Below are positions 9,072-18,507 of a stretch of 64,000 bases of DNA, piece after piece; the first letter of the stretch is position 1; each line of letters opens with the position of its first letter. Below the pieces are notes generated by a model. The model ran no database searches and was not told the DNA's origin. It saw only the letters and a program-made list of their open reading frames with translations. A program made the position numbers and the translations under genes. Origin of the DNA: Deltaproteobacteria bacterium (GTDB lineage Bacteria; Myxococcota; Kuafuiibacteriia; Kuafuiibacteriales; Kuafuiibacteriaceae); NCBI GenBank assembly GCA_020632995.1, contig JACKEN010000013.1, positions 119,398 through 183,397 of the forward strand, in the 5' to 3' direction.

Positions 9072-12000
9072 GTGTACGGTTCGCGGGGCTTGGAGACCCT
9101 CCAGGACCAGATCGCCCGGCTGCGCGCGGATCCCGCCTCGGAGGAGGCGGCCCACGCCGTGCGCCTGCTCGGTCGGTCGGCCGGGGCGTTCGTGGACTAC
9201 GCGGGGGCGTTCGCGGAGCGGGCGAGCGCGCTGGCCGGAGCGGGGGAGGTCGAGCGCGCGATCGGCGCCCACGTGGAGGCGGCCCTCGTCTACGAGGAGG
9301 ACCTCGGCGCCCTCGGGGACGCGGCCAACCAATACGAGGCGGTGCTCGAGCTGCAGGCCGAGCACCGGCGGGCGCTGTTCTCGCTCGGGCTGCTCCTGCA
9401 CGACCTCGGGCGGTGGGAGGACCTCATCGCCCTCTACAAGCGCCGGATCGCGTCGACGCCGGACACGGGCGAGCAGACCACCCTGCACCTGTACTCGGCC
9501 GAGATCCTGGCCGAGCGCCTGGGCGACGACAACGCGGCCTTCGTGGAGGTGATGGCGGCGGCCCGGCTGGCCCCCCAGAACCTGCGGATCATCGGGCGCC
9601 TCGAGAAGCTGGGGGCGCGCACCAACCGCCACCTCGAGGTGGCGGTGACGATCGGCGACCTGATCCTCCACCAGGACGATCCCAAGGTCCGGGCGGCGCT
9701 CTCCCTGCGCCTGGCCGAGCTCCACCTCGGGCCGCTCGAGGAGGAGCACCGGGCCCTCGCCTACCTGAAGGCGGCGCTGGCCGACGACGGGGGTAACCCC
9801 GAGATACTCCACGAGATGGAGGACGTCTTCCGCGAGCGCGACCGCTTCGATGCGCTGGCCGAGCTGCTGGAGCACGCGTCCGAGGACCGCCGGGTGGGGC
9901 CGCACCGGGTGCGCCTGCAGCGGGAGCTGGCCCGGATCTACGAGCTGGAGCTGGGCGACGTGCCCCGCGCCCTCTCCGCCCTGACCCGGGCCCTCGAGCA
10001 TGCCCCGGAAGACCGGGAGCTCCTCGACGAGGTCATGCGGCTGGGCCTGGAGTCCGGCGACCTCGCCTCGGTGGCCCAGACCTATGAGCGGGTCGCCCAG
10101 CTGACCGAGAACGCCCTCCTCCAGACGTACATGCGCCTGAAGCTCGGGCACATCTACGGGAACGTCCTGAACCGCCCCGACGACGCGGTGCGGGTGTATT
10201 GGGCGATCCTCGAGCAGGAGCCCGCCCACGCCGAGGCGCGCCGGCGCCTGATGCGGATCCACGACAAGCGCGGGGATCACGAGGACATGGCCCGGCTGCT
10301 GGAGCTCGAGGTGAGCACCCTGGACGGCGCCCCCGAGGCCCAGGCGCCCCTCGAGCGCCTCCTACACCTGTACACAGATCGGATCGACGATCCGGCGCGC
10401 GCCGTGGAAGCATCCCGCCGCCTCCTGGAGCTCGACCCCGAGCACCCCGAGGCCCAGGGGATCATGCAGCTGTACCCGAACCAAGAGGCCCCGGCCCCGT
10501 CCTCCGACGCGGTGGCCATGCCCGACGTGGGCGACTCCGCGGTGATGACCGCCGACGAGGCGCCCACCGAGTTCGACGGGGAGGGCTACGGGCCCGAGAG
10601 CGAGACCCTGTTCGCCCCAGAGCTGCCGCCGGTCTTGGCGGCCGCGCCCCCGCCCACCCCGGCCCCGCCGCCGGTGGTGTCGGTGGCGGACCTGCTGGGC
10701 GAGGACGACGACTTCCACGAGGAGCCCGAGCCGACCCTGGCGGTGGAGGAGATCCTCGAGGTGCGCCCGCTCCCCGAGTCCGAGCGGCTGCACGCCGGCC
10801 CGGTGGACGAGGTGGAGGCGGTGATCGCGGAGTTCCAGGTCGTGTCGGAGGCGCTGGCCGCGGAGGCGCCGGAGCCGCCCTCGGCCGAGTTCGAGGTGGC
10901 CGACGACATCCTCGCCTCGGTGCCCGACGTGCTCGGGCCGGGCGCGGCCGGTCCTGAGCTGGGGGAGGGTGACAGCGAGGACGAGGTCCTGGTGTCGGTG
11001 GTGGAGTCGGAGGACGCGGTGCAGGCGCCCGCGCGGGTGTTGGCGGGGGAGGTCTTCGAGCTCGGCGATGGCTCGGCCTTCGACGACGACGCGCCGGAGG
11101 ACGCGGCCTTCGCGGACGTCGACGTGGATGTGGACGTCGACGTGGACCTGCTCGACATGGGCACGATCTCCGCGGACTCGGCGGTGGAGGCGGCGCAGGC
11201 GCTGCCCGGCCAGGGTGTCGCGGCAGGAGAGCTTGCAGAGGCGCCGGCCGAGGCGGGTGACGCCGACGGCGCCTCGGACGCAGCAGCGCTCGAGGTCGCG
11301 GCCGAAGACGCGGTGGCGGCGGAGGTCGTGGACACCGGCGCGGTGGAGGCGGTGGCCGAGGCCTCGGACTCCGGCGCGGCGGAGGTCGTGGACACCGGCG
11401 CGGTGGAGGCGGTGGACGCGGCCGCGGTGGAGGCCGAGGACGCGGTCGGCTCCGACGGCGAGCCGCCTGCGGCCCCCTTCCTCGGGGTGATGGCCGAGGC
11501 GGCGGCGGCGCTCGAAGAGAAGGGCGAGACCGAGGGCGGCCTCGAGGCGCGCTTGGCCGAGCTGGCCCGGGAGCTCGAGGAGGCCACGGCCGAGGACGAC
11601 ACCGCGCGCGCGGTGGCGGTGCTCGAGGAGACGGTGGCGATCGCCGAGGGCCTGGAGGCCTGGGAGCGAGCCTTCTTTGCGCAAGCCCGGTTGACGGAGC
11701 TCGACCCCACCGAGGAGCGCCTGGAGGCGCTGTTGGAGGTGGGCCGGCAGGCCGAGGGCTACCCGATGCTCATCGAGCTGGTGGACCGGCTGAGCCCCCA
11801 GGTCGGGGGGGACGCCGAGCTCCGCTTCGGCCTCGAGCTGGTGGGGATCGAGCTGGACGTGCTCCAGGACGTCAGCGCCGCGGTGGGCCGCCTCGCCCAC
11901 CTGTACGAGGTGAGCGGGCACCAGCAGGCGATCCTGGGCCGCTGGCTCAGCGTGCTCGAAGAGGCCGGCCGCTACTCCGAGCTGGTGCAGGTCCTCTTGC

Positions 12001-15000
12001 GTCGGGCGGACGAGGAGGAGGACCGGCGGGAGGCCCTCCTGTTCGCGCAGCGCGCGGTCTCGGTGCTCGAGGTGAAGCTCCAGGACCCCTCGGGGGCGGC
12101 GGACGTGCTCCTCGGCTTCCTGGCGCGGCACCCCGAGCACGAGGAGCTGGAGGCCCAGGCGATCGGGCTCCTGGAGGCGGTGGGGCGCCACGGTGACCTC
12201 GCGGCGCTCTACCGGGCGCAGATCGAGCGCCTGGACGGGGCAGAGCGGGCCGCGGTGCGCCTGAAGCTCGCCGCCCTCCTGCAGGATGAGTTGCAGGACT
12301 CGGGGGCCGCGGAGGCGAACCTGCGCGACGGGCTCCAGGAGCGGGCCCGGGATCCGGGGCTCATGGCGGCGCTGTGGGACCTCCTCGAGGGTCAGGGCCG
12401 CCACGACGAGCAGGTCGACGTGGGCCTGCGCTGGGTCGAGGTGGTCGAGGACGCGGGCGAGCGCGCCGCGCTCCGGCGGCGGCTGGCCGAGGTGGCGGAC
12501 CTCGACCTCGAGGACGGCCAGCTGGCCGAGGAGCTCCTCGGGCAGGTGCTGGCCGAGGACCCCCACGATCTGCAGGCGCTCTTGCACCTCGAGCGCCTGC
12601 GCCGGGCCCGCGAGGACTGGGAGGGGGTGCACGACCTCCTGGAGCTGCAGGCCTCGGCGGCCGAGGCGCCGGCCGACAAGGCCCGGGCCACCTACGCCCT
12701 TGCCCAGCTCAAGGCGGAGCGCCGGGGAGATCTCGACGGGGCGGTGGAGCTGTTGCGCCAGACCCTGGCCCTCGCCCCCGAGCACGACGAGGCGCTCGGC
12801 TACCTGGCGGAGCTCGAGGAGCGGCGCGGCGACTACGTGGGGGCGGTGGACGTGCTCCGGGCCCACGTCGAGGCGCGGCCGCCGGAGCGGCGCGCGCCGG
12901 TGCACGTGCACCTCGGCGCGCTCCTGTTGACCCGCTTCCAGGATCTGGAGGGCGCCCGGGAGCAGCTCGAGGCGGGGCTCGACCTGCTGGGGGAGGCCGA
13001 GGCGGCCTCGCCCCTGGCGCTGGACGCGCGGCAGGCCCTGTTGAGCATCGCGGAGCGGGAGGGCGACTTCGTGCGCGCCCACGCCCTCGCGGTGGAGCTC
13101 GCCTCGGCCACCGAGGACCCCCGGGTGCGGGCGGAGCGGTGGGTCCGCGCAGGGCAGCTTGCCGAGGACCACCTGGGCGACGAGCGCCGGGCGATCGAGG
13201 CCTACGAGCGCGCGCTCGCCGCAGATCCGGACGACCTCGCGACCGAGGCCACCCTGGGCGAGCTGTGGCTCCGCCGGGGGGCGCCGGAGGCCGCGCTCCC
13301 CCACCTCCTGCGGGCGGCGGCGGGCCTCAGCGACCCCGAGCGCGCGGTGGAGCTCTACATGGCGGCGGGCCGGGCGGCGGAGCGCTGCGGGCACGCCGAT
13401 GACGCCCGGGTGGCCTACGCAGGCGTACTCGAGCACCACCCGACCGAGCAGGAGGCCCTGGAGCGGGCCTCGGACCTGTTCACCCAGGTCGAGTCCTGGG
13501 ACCGGGCCTACGACGCGGCGGCGGCGCTGATCCTGCACCACGAGGCGCGCCTCTCGGTGAAGGACCGCGCGCAGGTCTACCTGCGCATGGCCCAGGCCCG
13601 GCACGGCCAGGGCGACGGCGAGGCGGCCCTCCGCCTGGCCCAGCAGGCCCACCAGCTGGACGGCGGCCTCGAGCGCCCGCTCGCGCTGATGGCGGAGCTC
13701 CTCGAGGCCCAGGGCGAGGCGTTCGAGGCGGCGGAGGCCCTGAAGCGGCTGGCCCCCCTGGTGGAGGGCCCCGACGCGCGCACCGAGGTGATGCTCCGGG
13801 CGGGGCGGCTCCTGCAGGAGCAGGCCCAGGACCCGGCCCGGGCCGCCGCGATGCTCACCGAGGCCCAGACCCTCTCGCCCGACAGCGAAGAGGTCGCCCA
13901 GCGCCTGGCGGTGTGCAGGGGCGAGATCGGCGACGCGGAGGGCGCGGCGTCGGCCCTCGAGGTGCTGGCCCACCGCCGCGAGGGGCGGCCGCAAGCCGAC
14001 CTGCTCGTCCAGGCCGCTCGGGCCCTCATCGGGGCCGGGCGGGCGCGAGCGCGGGCTCGGGCGCTGTTGCAGGAGGCCCTGCAGATCGTCCCGACCCACC
14101 TGATGGCGAGGAAGGACCTCGAGGTGGTGCTGGAGTTCGACGGCGACCTGCCCGCGGTGGCCGCGCTGTGGACGTCGGCGGCGGAGCGCCACTTCGAGGG
14201 CCCGGTGTCGGAGCGCGACCTCGACGGCGCCTCGGCCGAACAGACCGCGCGCGCGCTCCTCGTCGCGGTGATCGAGCTGTACCGGGATCGCCTGGCCGAC
14301 CCGGTGCGGGCCCTGAAGGCCCTGAAGACGCTCATGACCCGGGACGGCCCGGACGCGTGGCAGGAGCTGTACGCGCGCCTGCTGGACGCGGTGGCGGAGC
14401 AGCGCCCCGAGCAGGCCGCGGCGGTGGCCCCCGAGGCGATCGCGGCCTGGTCGGGCCTGGTGGAGGCGCGGCCCGGCCGGGTGGAGGGCCTGTCTCGCCT
14501 GTACGCCCTGCGCCAGCAGACCGGCGAGGTGCGCCTGGCCCGCGCGGCGGGCGAGCTCCTGATGGCGCTCGGTCACCCCGGGCCGAGCGGCGGGCTCCCC
14601 GCCCCCGGCGCCCCCTCCGGGGCCCAGGCGGTGTCGGTGCCCCCGGATCCGGCCGAGAAGAACGCGCTCGGCGAGCTGCTCGAGCGCCTCGGCCACGCGC
14701 CGATGCGGGCGCTGCAGGATGTCTTGCTCCAGCCCCGGCCCAAGAAGAAGGACCGGGTGGGCCCGGCGGGGCTGGGGATCCACGTGAGCCGCCCCCTCGA
14801 GCTCGCGGCGCGCATCCTGGGCCAGGAGGTGCCGACGGTCTACGTGCGCGAGGACGCCGCCGACGCGGTGGAGCCGACCGTGGTGGGCGACGAGCCGGCG
14901 CTGATGGTGTCCCTCGGCAAGGCGCAGGAGCGGAGCGAGGAGGAGCTGCGGTTCCTGTTCGGGCGCAGCATGTCGCTCCTGCGGCCGCGCGCCCTCTCCC

Positions 15001-15389
15001 TCGCCGCGCTGCCGATGGAGGCGCTGCGCGAGGCGCTGGTGGGGCTCGCCCGGGTGCCCGAGGCGGAGGCGCCCCTGGTCGACGTCAAGAGCGCGCGGCG
15101 CCGGGGCAAGGCGCTCGAGCGCGCGCTCCCCGCGGCGGAGCGGGCGGCGATGGCGGAGGCGGTCGCGATGTGGCTCGCCACCCCGGGGCGACGGACCCTG
15201 GGGCAGGAGCGCCGGGCGGTGCTCCGCACCGCGGAGCGCGCGGGGATGGTGGTGAGCGGGTCGCTCCAGGTGGCGCTCGACACCCTGACCCAGCTCAGCG
15301 GCGGGCGGATGGAGCGCGGCTGGCGCCTGCCGCTCATCCGCTTCGCGGCCACCCGTGAGTACGCAGAGATCCTGCGACGGATCGAGTGA
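9072..15389 (+). CDS. Giant tetratricopeptide-repeat protein
   Basis: About 2,105 aa, starting at GTG 9072 or TTG 9090 (the latter fits the first helix, ETLQDQIARL). No signal peptide. Residues about 1-460 and 840-1860 are arrays of helical 34-residue TPR-like repeats, for example LGDVPRALSALTRALEHAPE and ERRAIEAYERALAADPDDLA. They are separated by an acidic, Ala/Val/Glu/Asp-rich linker (about 465-810) containing a DVDVDVDVD run. The last 220 residues form a different conserved-looking domain starting after the basic PRPKKKDR segment, with RFLFGRSMSLLRPRALSLAA. TPR arrays are protein-protein scaffolds. The stop overlaps the start of the next gene (TGATG), so the two are translationally coupled. 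Specific role unknown. Confidence 0.85.
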   Translation: MYGSRGLETLQDQIARLRADPASEEAAHAVRLLGRSAGAFVDYAGAFAERASALAGAGEVERAIGAHVEAALVYEEDLGALGDAANQYEAVLELQAEHRRALFSLGLLLHDLGRWEDLIALYKRRIASTPDTGEQTTLHLYSAEILAERLGDDNAAFVEVMAAARLAPQNLRIIGRLEKLGARTNRHLEVAVTIGDLILHQDDPKVRAALSLRLAELHLGPLEEEHRALAYLKAALADDGGNPEILHEMEDVFRERDRFDALAELLEHASEDRRVGPHRVRLQRELARIYELELGDVPRALSALTRALEHAPEDRELLDEVMRLGLESGDLASVAQTYERVAQLTENALLQTYMRLKLGHIYGNVLNRPDDAVRVYWAILEQEPAHAEARRRLMRIHDKRGDHEDMARLLELEVSTLDGAPEAQAPLERLLHLYTDRIDDPARAVEASRRLLELDPEHPEAQGIMQLYPNQEAPAPSSDAVAMPDVGDSAVMTADEAPTEFDGEGYGPESETLFAPELPPVLAAAPPPTPAPPPVVSVADLLGEDDDFHEEPEPTLAVEEILEVRPLPESERLHAGPVDEVEAVIAEFQVVSEALAAEAPEPPSAEFEVADDILASVPDVLGPGAAGPELGEGDSEDEVLVSVVESEDAVQAPARVLAGEVFELGDGSAFDDDAPEDAAFADVDVDVDVDVDLLDMGTISADSAVEAAQALPGQGVAAGELAEAPAEAGDADGASDAAALEVAAEDAVAAEVVDTGAVEAVAEASDSGAAEVVDTGAVEAVDAAAVEAEDAVGSDGEPPAAPFLGVMAEAAAALEEKGETEGGLEARLAELARELEEATAEDDTARAVAVLEETVAIAEGLEAWERAFFAQARLTELDPTEERLEALLEVGRQAEGYPMLIELVDRLSPQVGGDAELRFGLELVGIELDVLQDVSAAVGRLAHLYEVSGHQQAILGRWLSVLEEAGRYSELVQVLLRRADEEEDRREALLFAQRAVSVLEVKLQDPSGAADVLLGFLARHPEHEELEAQAIGLLEAVGRHGDLAALYRAQIERLDGAERAAVRLKLAALLQDELQDSGAAEANLRDGLQERARDPGLMAALWDLLEGQGRHDEQVDVGLRWVEVVEDAGERAALRRRLAEVADLDLEDGQLAEELLGQVLAEDPHDLQALLHLERLRRAREDWEGVHDLLELQASAAEAPADKARATYALAQLKAERRGDLDGAVELLRQTLALAPEHDEALGYLAELEERRGDYVGAVDVLRAHVEARPPERRAPVHVHLGALLLTRFQDLEGAREQLEAGLDLLGEAEAASPLALDARQALLSIAEREGDFVRAHALAVELASATEDPRVRAERWVRAGQLAEDHLGDERRAIEAYERALAADPDDLATEATLGELWLRRGAPEAALPHLLRAAAGLSDPERAVELYMAAGRAAERCGHADDARVAYAGVLEHHPTEQEALERASDLFTQVESWDRAYDAAAALILHHEARLSVKDRAQVYLRMAQARHGQGDGEAALRLAQQAHQLDGGLERPLALMAELLEAQGEAFEAAEALKRLAPLVEGPDARTEVMLRAGRLLQEQAQDPARAAAMLTEAQTLSPDSEEVAQRLAVCRGEIGDAEGAASALEVLAHRREGRPQADLLVQAARALIGAGRARARARALLQEALQIVPTHLMARKDLEVVLEFDGDLPAVAALWTSAAERHFEGPVSERDLDGASAEQTARALLVAVIELYRDRLADPVRALKALKTLMTRDGPDAWQELYARLLDAVAEQRPEQAAAVAPEAIAAWSGLVEARPGRVEGLSRLYALRQQTGEVRLARAAGELLMALGHPGPSGGLPAPGAPSGAQAVSVPPDPAEKNALGELLERLGHAPMRALQDVLLQPRPKKKDRVGPAGLGIHVSRPLELAARILGQEVPTVYVREDAADAVEPTVVGDEPALMVSLGKAQERSEEELRFLFGRSMSLLRPRALSLAALPMEALREALVGLARVPEAEAPLVDVKSARRRGKALERALPAAERAAMAEAVAMWLATPGRRTLGQERRAVLRTAERAGMVVSGSLQVALDTLTQLSGGRMERGWRLPLIRFAATREYAEILRRIE
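11316..11415 (+). repeat. 40-bp direct repeat in the TPR gene linker
   Basis: The 40 bases at 11316-11355 recur identically at 11376-11415 (period 60 bp). They encode two copies of AEVVDTGAVEAV in the disordered acidic linker. The identity at third codon positions suggests a recent duplication rather than protein-level convergence. Confidence 0.8.
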
Positions 15390-16609
15390 TGAAGGCCTAC
15401 GTGGTGGCGAGGGGCGAGCCGATCGCCCCCTTCGGCGAGCCGGCGGCGCGCCTGCAGGTCGGGCTGCGCCCCTGGGGTGAGGCGCAAGAAGACCTGCTGA
15501 AGGCGTTCGGGCTGGAGGTGGTGCACGTGGCCAGCCTGGCCATGGTGCCGGCGGGCGAGCCGCGGGTGGTGACCTTCGACGACGTGTACTTCACCCGCCG
15601 GGTCCTGAAGAGCCTCCTCGGGAAGTGGAAGAAGGCAGGCCGGACTGCCGCGCAGGTCGGCCTGCCGTCGGAGTCGATCTTCGTCCGCCAGTTCTCGGAT
15701 CTGCTCACGCTGAAGGAGGCGGCGGGCCTCACCCTCTACGACCTGTACGCGCTCCCGACGGGGGCGGGGATCGAGGACGCGAGGCCCCTCGCGGTGGTGT
15801 TCAAGGAGCGGGAGGTCCGCATCCCCATCCCGGCCCAGGTCACCGGGCACGAGGCCTGGGTGCACCCGATCACCACCAGCGTGTGCCTGCACCTCGAGCA
15901 CTGGCTCCACATCCTGCAGGCAAGTCGGCTTGCGATTCAGGTCGCGTGGGTGGACGAGGTGGTGCGGCGCCCCTGGTGGGGGGCGTGGCTCGTGCTGAAG
16001 GGGCTCTTACCGGGGCGCGGCCGCTTCATGTGGCGCTTGATGGGCCGCGCCAACCGCATCGGGCGCGACGTGGACATCCACCCCACCGCCCGGGTGGAGG
16101 GCAGCATCATCGGCGACGGGGCGAAGATCGGGGCCCAGGCCCTGGTGCGAGGCGCCCTCATCGGGCCGGGCGCGGTGCTCGAGGACCGCTGCAACGTGGC
16201 TTACTCGGTGGTGGGCCCCAAGTGCTTCGTCTCGAAGTACACCCTCGTCTACACCTCGGCCCTGATGGCCGAGGCCAACGTGGGGATGAGCATGCAGATG
16301 TGCCTGGTGGGGCGCCGCGCCGCCCTGACCCCGCGCGCCACCCCCATCGACGTGCAGCCCGGCGGCAAGGTGCGGGTGAAGCACCGCGGCGCCTTCGTGC
16401 CGGTGGACCTGCCGGTGCTGGGCTCGTGCTACGGCCACGACACCTTCGTGGGCGCCGACGTCTACATCGGCGCGGGGCGCGCGGTGCCGAACGGCACCCG
16501 CCTGGGCCCGGTGCCCGAGCGGATCCTCCGTGACATCCCCGATGAGGTGGACCCCGAGGGCTACTACATCGTGCGGGACGGGGCGCTGGTGCCCCTCGAG
16601 CGCGGCTGA
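15389..16609 (+). CDS. Left-handed beta-helix (hexapeptide repeat) protein, nucleotidyl/acyl-transferase-like
   Basis: 406 aa from the ATG that shares its A with the upstream stop (GTG 15386 is an alternative). The N-terminal 200 residues contain VTFDDVYFTRRVLKSLLGKW, unlike the classic GlmU pyrophosphorylase signature. From about residue 230 there are hexapeptide turns typical of left-handed parallel beta helices, such as IHPTARVEGSIIGDGAKIGA and ALIGPGAVLEDRC, and later VGADVYIGAGRAVPNGT. The architecture resembles sugar-1-phosphate nucleotidylyltransferase/acyltransferase relatives, so a role in surface-polysaccharide precursor handling is possible but not shown. Coupling to the TPR gene suggests that the two act together. 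Confidence 0.75.
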   Translation: MKAYVVARGEPIAPFGEPAARLQVGLRPWGEAQEDLLKAFGLEVVHVASLAMVPAGEPRVVTFDDVYFTRRVLKSLLGKWKKAGRTAAQVGLPSESIFVRQFSDLLTLKEAAGLTLYDLYALPTGAGIEDARPLAVVFKEREVRIPIPAQVTGHEAWVHPITTSVCLHLEHWLHILQASRLAIQVAWVDEVVRRPWWGAWLVLKGLLPGRGRFMWRLMGRANRIGRDVDIHPTARVEGSIIGDGAKIGAQALVRGALIGPGAVLEDRCNVAYSVVGPKCFVSKYTLVYTSALMAEANVGMSMQMCLVGRRAALTPRATPIDVQPGGKVRVKHRGAFVPVDLPVLGSCYGHDTFVGADVYIGAGRAVPNGTRLGPVPERILRDIPDEVDPEGYYIVRDGALVPLERG

Positions 16610-16618
16610 TCTTTTTTC
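16583..16618 (+). terminator. Weak hairpin plus T6 tract, possible intrinsic terminator
   Basis: GCGCT (16583-16587) can pair with AGCGC (16599-16603) at the very end of the coding sequence. TTTTTT follows at 16612-16617. The stem is short and the spacing loose, but a T run this long is rare in this DNA and sits exactly between two transcription units. Confidence 0.28.
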
Positions 16619-16701
16619 TGCGTCACGAATCCAGGGGCCCTCCACCAACGGGGCGTCGACGGCGAACCCCGTCGAGCAACGCACCGTTTTAGGAGATCCC
16701 A

Positions 16702-18504
16702 ATGCAGCTCAGCTCGAGAACCCTGACCACCTTCCTCCTGCCCTTCGGCACCGCCCTCGCGGCGTGCGCCGGCGGCGCTGGCGGCGGACCGGACGAGCCC
16801 GTCCCGGCCACCAACTTCTGCAGCGACGACAACGTCACCACCACCTGTCAGGCCGATGCCGCCAAGGCCGGCTTCTACCCCGCGGCGGACACCGTGGCCG
16901 ACGGGTTGATCACCCCCACCACCGGGATGGGCTGTGGCTACGCCCTCTCGCTGGACGGGCACATCCTCTACACCGGCAGGACCGGCATCCACGGGAACGG
17001 CGCCTGGGGCCTGGACGACCTGGCGCCGGTGGCCTCGGTGTCGAAGACGATGACCGCCCTCGCGGTGATGCGCCTCATCGATCTCGGCGAGATCCCCAGC
17101 GACCTGACCCAGGTCACGGTGGGTGATGTGCTCCCCGAGGCGCCCGAGGCCCTGGCCGACCTGACCCTGCACCAGCTGCTGGCCCACACCTCGGGGCTGA
17201 CGTGGCCCAACTACAACATGGCCTATTTCGACCCGGCGGTGACCTCGGAGATCATGCCGGAGCTCGACAAGCCGGGGCTGATGCCCCGCGCCATGTGGTA
17301 CGCGATGAAGGACGTCAACGTGCCGACCTCCACCACGGTGGATGAGGCGAACGGCATCGCGGACTACTCCAGCGCCGGCTACCGGATCCTGGGCTCGGTG
17401 GTGGACGCCCACACCCTGATGAGCCCCGAGGACTTCCTCGACGAGGGGCCTGGTGGCCCGGTCGGTGACCCGATGGCCATGAACCGGGACCAGCTCACGA
17501 AGTTCTACCTCGGCGGCTACGAGGCCTTCATTCGTGACCTGGTGGCGGGCGAGAAGCTCCTGCCCCAGGAGCGCATGGTCAGCGCCTGCCTGAGCGAGCA
17601 GGGCCGCATCGCAGGGCTCGATCACTACGTTCGGGGCTACGTCGCGCTGTCGACGGGTGGCCACGTCCCCAGCACCGACACGTCGACGTCGCGCCTTCAG
17701 GGGGCGCATGGCCCGGCGGGTGGGTGGATGATGACGGTGGGCGACCTGGCGCGCCTCGGCAACGGCATCGTGACCCGGCGCTTCGTGAGCGAGGCGCGCC
17801 TGCAGCAGATGACCACCGAGGTCGCCTCCGACCTCGGTTGGGACTTCGGCTACGGGGTCGGGCTGCTCCCCATCACCTTCGCGGACGACGTGGACGGGCC
17901 GGGCATCGAGCACAAGGGCTACGGTCACGGCGGCGACTACAAGGACCTCGGGCACCACGCGATGTGGCGGGTGGTGGAGCTCCCCGGCGGCCGGAGCATC
18001 GGCGGCGCGATGATCTGCGTCGGCGGCATCAACATGGACAACAACGGCTTCAACTCAGGCAACCTCCGCACCGCTCTCCGCACCATGATGCGGCAGGTCT
18101 ACACCGACTTCATCGCCAACCCCCCGGCCACCAGCCCGATCACCTATGTCCCCGCCCTGGCCGACTGCGACGCCGCGCCGCTGACCCCGCCCAAGGCGTT
18201 GGACTACGAGTTCGGGGACAGCATCAAGCAGTCCTGGGCGGGGCTCCTCTATCAGGCCGGCAACGACCTCGCCCGGGCGGAGACCCTGGTGCGGCGCCGG
18301 GTGTCGGCGGAGCCGGAGGGTGCGCAGATTCTGCGGGCCTGGGACGTCGGCGACGTGACCGCCGCGGCCGAGCTGGGCCTCGACATGATGCGCCGGCGCC
18401 TCGCCGAGTCGGAGCAGGGCGACGTGACGGGCGGTGACCCCACCGGCGCGACCGGCGGTGACCCGACCGGCGGTGACCCGACCGGCGGCACCGCGCGCCG
18501 CTGA
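16702..18504 (+). CDS. Beta-lactamase-fold (class C-like) serine hydrolase lipoprotein
   Basis: 600 aa. Ribosome site AGGAGA at 16691. The lipoprotein signal peptide ends at TALAAC (Cys 22). The serine beta-lactamase/penicillin-binding fold is shown by S112-V-S-K115 (SxxK) in VASVSKTMTAL, Tyr 222 in DYSSAGYRIL (the YxN/YxS position), and a HGG motif (GYGHGGDYKD) in place of KTG, as in many esterase/DD-peptidase-like members. LLAHTSGLTWPNYN is the characteristic loop between the first two motifs. The length exceeds the roughly 400-aa core; the remainder is a C-terminal extension ending in tandem GGDPTG units. It may act on cell-wall peptides or esters. No evidence links it to antibiotic resistance. 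Confidence 0.85.
   Translation: MQLSSRTLTTFLLPFGTALAACAGGAGGGPDEPVPATNFCSDDNVTTTCQADAAKAGFYPAADTVADGLITPTTGMGCGYALSLDGHILYTGRTGIHGNGAWGLDDLAPVASVSKTMTALAVMRLIDLGEIPSDLTQVTVGDVLPEAPEALADLTLHQLLAHTSGLTWPNYNMAYFDPAVTSEIMPELDKPGLMPRAMWYAMKDVNVPTSTTVDEANGIADYSSAGYRILGSVVDAHTLMSPEDFLDEGPGGPVGDPMAMNRDQLTKFYLGGYEAFIRDLVAGEKLLPQERMVSACLSEQGRIAGLDHYVRGYVALSTGGHVPSTDTSTSRLQGAHGPAGGWMMTVGDLARLGNGIVTRRFVSEARLQQMTTEVASDLGWDFGYGVGLLPITFADDVDGPGIEHKGYGHGGDYKDLGHHAMWRVVELPGGRSIGGAMICVGGINMDNNGFNSGNLRTALRTMMRQVYTDFIANPPATSPITYVPALADCDAAPLTPPKALDYEFGDSIKQSWAGLLYQAGNDLARAETLVRRRVSAEPEGAQILRAWDVGDVTAAAELGLDMMRRRLAESEQGDVTGGDPTGATGGDPTGGDPTGGTARR
18451..18489 (+). repeat. 15-bp tandem repeat at the 3' end of the beta-lactamase-fold gene
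   Basis: Two identical ACCGGCGGTGACCCG units (18451-18465, 18466-18480) are flanked by partial copies upstream (from about 18430) and downstream. They encode a Gly-Gly-Asp-Pro-Thr tail that could vary in length by slippage. Confidence 0.75.
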
Positions 18505-18507
18505 GCC

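Noticed and set aside
10362..14783. Open minus-strand frame of about 1,470 codons inside the TPR gene
   Set aside because: Composition is His/Leu/Arg/Gly-rich with no domain pattern; it mirrors the strong codon bias of the plus-strand gene.
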